From: Anthopleura xanthogrammica
Taxonomy: Eukaryota; Cnidaria; Anthozoa; Actiniaria; Actiniidae
DNA length: 64,000 bases
Direction: 5' to 3'
NCBI GenBank assembly: GCA_964019055.1
Contig: OZ025206.1
Span: 16,403,291-16,467,290 of the forward strand
Shown here: positions 63,801 to 64,000 of the stretch, piece after piece
Layout of the letters: every line of letters starts with the position of its first letter
Numbering within the stretch: the stretch's first letter is position 1
Made by a program: the position numbers and the translations under genes
Notes under the pieces: generated by a model
Told to the model about the DNA's origin: nothing
Databases searched by the model: none
Seen by the model: the letters and a program-made list of their open reading frames with translations, nothing else

Positions 63801-64000
63801 GATAGAAGCATGAAACTTTGCATGATTACTACTAACAATGTTACTAACAAAATCTGATATGGATCCAGGCTGACTTACGCTCCAGAGCGGAGATATGCGC
63901 ATGCCCTAAAATGGCCAGCATGAAAACGAGGCTGAACAATAAAATGACTAAAAGGGGACCTAAAAATCCAGAATTTCACTCCATATCGATATAGCAGTCA
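45903..64000 (+). CDS. Type I diacylglycerol kinase, 5' exons (3' part outside window)
   Basis: Type I DGKs are calcium-regulated kinases that turn diacylglycerol into phosphatidic acid at membranes. Exons: 45903-45996, 56616-56692, 58502-58739, 60917-61231 (60923 also possible), 62680-62871, 63308-63357, then off the window. Every intron is phase 1 except the second. The first exons give LSKDEFQQLQEYTKYS and LKQFRDGVYP, then MDYEGFKLFMFAYL and LFRAFHKE, which match the DGK N-terminal domain of alpha/beta/gamma forms. A Ser/Asn/Lys-rich linker fills about residues 110-270. Then IREIACYLSMLEGGKVEDKLEF leads into the first EF-hand loop DADGNELLDAQ (residues 312-322). The kinase domain is not in the window. 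The 58739/60917 junction is the least certain; several acceptors fit. Confidence 0.85.
50679..50807. repeat. Degenerate ATGNGAAA minisatellite
   Basis: About twelve tandem units of 10-11 bp around ATGCGAAATG / ATGTGAAACG: CAATGCGAAACCCGATGTGA, ACACGATTTGAAGCACCATG and so on. Units vary at two or three positions each. Confidence 0.75.
51421..51816. repeat. TA microsatellites flanking a palindromic element
   Basis: Runs of (TA)n at 51421-51470, 51512-51540 and 51756-51816. The middle block, 51541-51755, is listed separately. Confidence 0.9.
51541..51755. mobile_element. Tc1/mariner-like MITE inserted in TA repeats
   Basis: ACAGCCTTTTGCAAAAATTA and CGTTTCAAGGATATATAC on the left, GTACATATACTTGAAACG and TAATTTTTGCAAAAGGCTGT on the right. 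It is flanked by TA on both sides, as for TA-targeting transposons; the TA-rich site makes the duplication itself unprovable. Arms are about 80 bp; no transposase. Confidence 0.75.
51957..52075. mobile_element. Palindromic MITE with GACCTTTATGGGG core
   Basis: TAAGTGATAGATAAAATATGATCG and GACCTTTATGGGG on the left, CCCCATAAAGGTC and GTTTTATCTCACTTATC on the right, around GGCGAGCCGCAGGCGAGCC. Confidence 0.7.
52175..52864 (-). pseudogene. CR1/L2-like non-LTR retrotransposon, 3' end of reverse transcriptase ORF
   Basis: A 229-codon minus-strand frame. It carries the C-terminal reverse transcriptase signature of the CR1/L2/jockey group: LIHAFITMKLDYCNSLFYGL, LQNSAARLLT, ILNRIHWLPVRFKFIFKILV, TYKAIHSLGPQYISDLV and PILWNSLPHELR. 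The catalytic fingers and palm (YADD) and the endonuclease are absent, so it is a 5'-truncated, dead copy, as usual for LINEs. It lies in kinase intron 1, antisense to the gene. Confidence 0.85.
54551..54620. repeat. 70-bp inverted repeat within a cnidarian-type repeat
   Basis: GTGGTTATCGATGAATATTT and ACC against GGTAAATATTCATCGATAATCAC, with a GC-rich loop CTCGCAGCTCGAAGACTCGCC. Upstream, ATCGCGCGCTCTGATTGGTT (about 54360) and CCGATAATCGCC suggest the rest of a longer element from about 54345 to 54640. Confidence 0.65.
56693..58501. other. Diacylglycerol kinase intron 2
   Basis: 1.8 kb of AT-rich sequence. I see no gene, RNA or clear element. Confidence 0.5.
58740..60916. other. Diacylglycerol kinase intron 3
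   Basis: Holds a family A MITE at 59879-60012 and otherwise AT-rich DNA. A 63-codon frame at 60354-60545 has a hydrophobic stretch but no recognisable family. Confidence 0.5.
59879..60012. mobile_element. Family A palindromic MITE, best copy
   Basis: TAGACCCCTTGTACATGACG on the left, GCAAGGGGTCTA on the right. GCAGCTCAATTTGTAGGGCA pairs with TGCCCTCCAAATTGAGCTGC. 134 bp, in kinase intron 3. Confidence 0.8.
61232..62679. other. Diacylglycerol kinase intron 4
   Basis: Less AT-rich in its second half. TGACGTCA-containing GATGACGTCACTTG at about 61993 and a GTCGCGGCGGTCATT stretch at 62515 give it a promoter-like look, so an internal start is possible but unproven. The frames at 61704-61973 (+) and 61707-62024 (-) are mutual shadows with no family match. 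Confidence 0.35.
63358..64000. other. Start of diacylglycerol kinase intron 6
   Basis: Follows the donor GCTCAG|GTAAAT. Frame 63250-63543 merely reads through this exon in another frame. No further exon is recognised before the window ends. Confidence 0.45.

Overview
The window reads as nuclear DNA of an animal, most likely an anthozoan cnidarian such as a stony coral. This is inferred, not proven. The genes are metazoan orthologues with many short exons, GT-AG introns and conserved exon phases. The DNA is AT-rich and full of small palindromic transposable elements, including a CCCCGGGGG-ended repeat and tRNA-derived SINE-like pieces. There are no bacterial operons, no CRISPR array and no rRNA. 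Open frames alone describe it poorly; most genes here were rebuilt from splice sites, reading phase and family motifs.

Layout, left to right: (1) 276-10767 (+), last four exons of a polypeptide GalNAc-transferase, ending in a ricin-type lectin domain. Its third intron hosts eight U4 snRNA genes, six on + and two on -, with two alternating spacer types and an inverted block. (2) 11931-14285 (-), a complete 251-residue WRN-type 3'-5' exonuclease without helicase. (3) 14513-20568 (+), a complete 15-exon CRPPA/ISPD cytidylyltransferase, head to head with the exonuclease over a 227-bp shared promoter that has a consensus E2F site. (4) 21361-24846 (-), DAZAP2-like protein. (5) 26032-32172 (-), a secreted PNGase F-like protein with a thioredoxin-like N-terminus. 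(6) 33558-37061 (+), PCTP, a START-domain lipid transfer protein. (7) 41023-42133 (-), SDHAF3, a succinate dehydrogenase assembly factor. (8) 45903-63357 and beyond (+), the 5' part of a type I (EF-hand) diacylglycerol kinase with a 10.6-kb first intron.

Two genes touch glycosylation from different sides: the GalNAc-transferase starts mucin-type O-glycans and CRPPA makes CDP-ribitol for O-mannosyl glycans. The PNGase F-like protein would act on N-glycans. Nothing suggests a co-regulated cluster apart from the exonuclease/CRPPA promoter.

Introns and intergenic spaces are dominated by non-autonomous DNA elements with long terminal inverted repeats, several belonging to families seen two to five times here, plus one CR1/L2-like reverse transcriptase remnant, microsatellites and two small tandem repeats. 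The most unusual items are the intron-nested U4 array, the PNGase F-like fusion protein, and a palindromic element carrying two tRNA-like modules.
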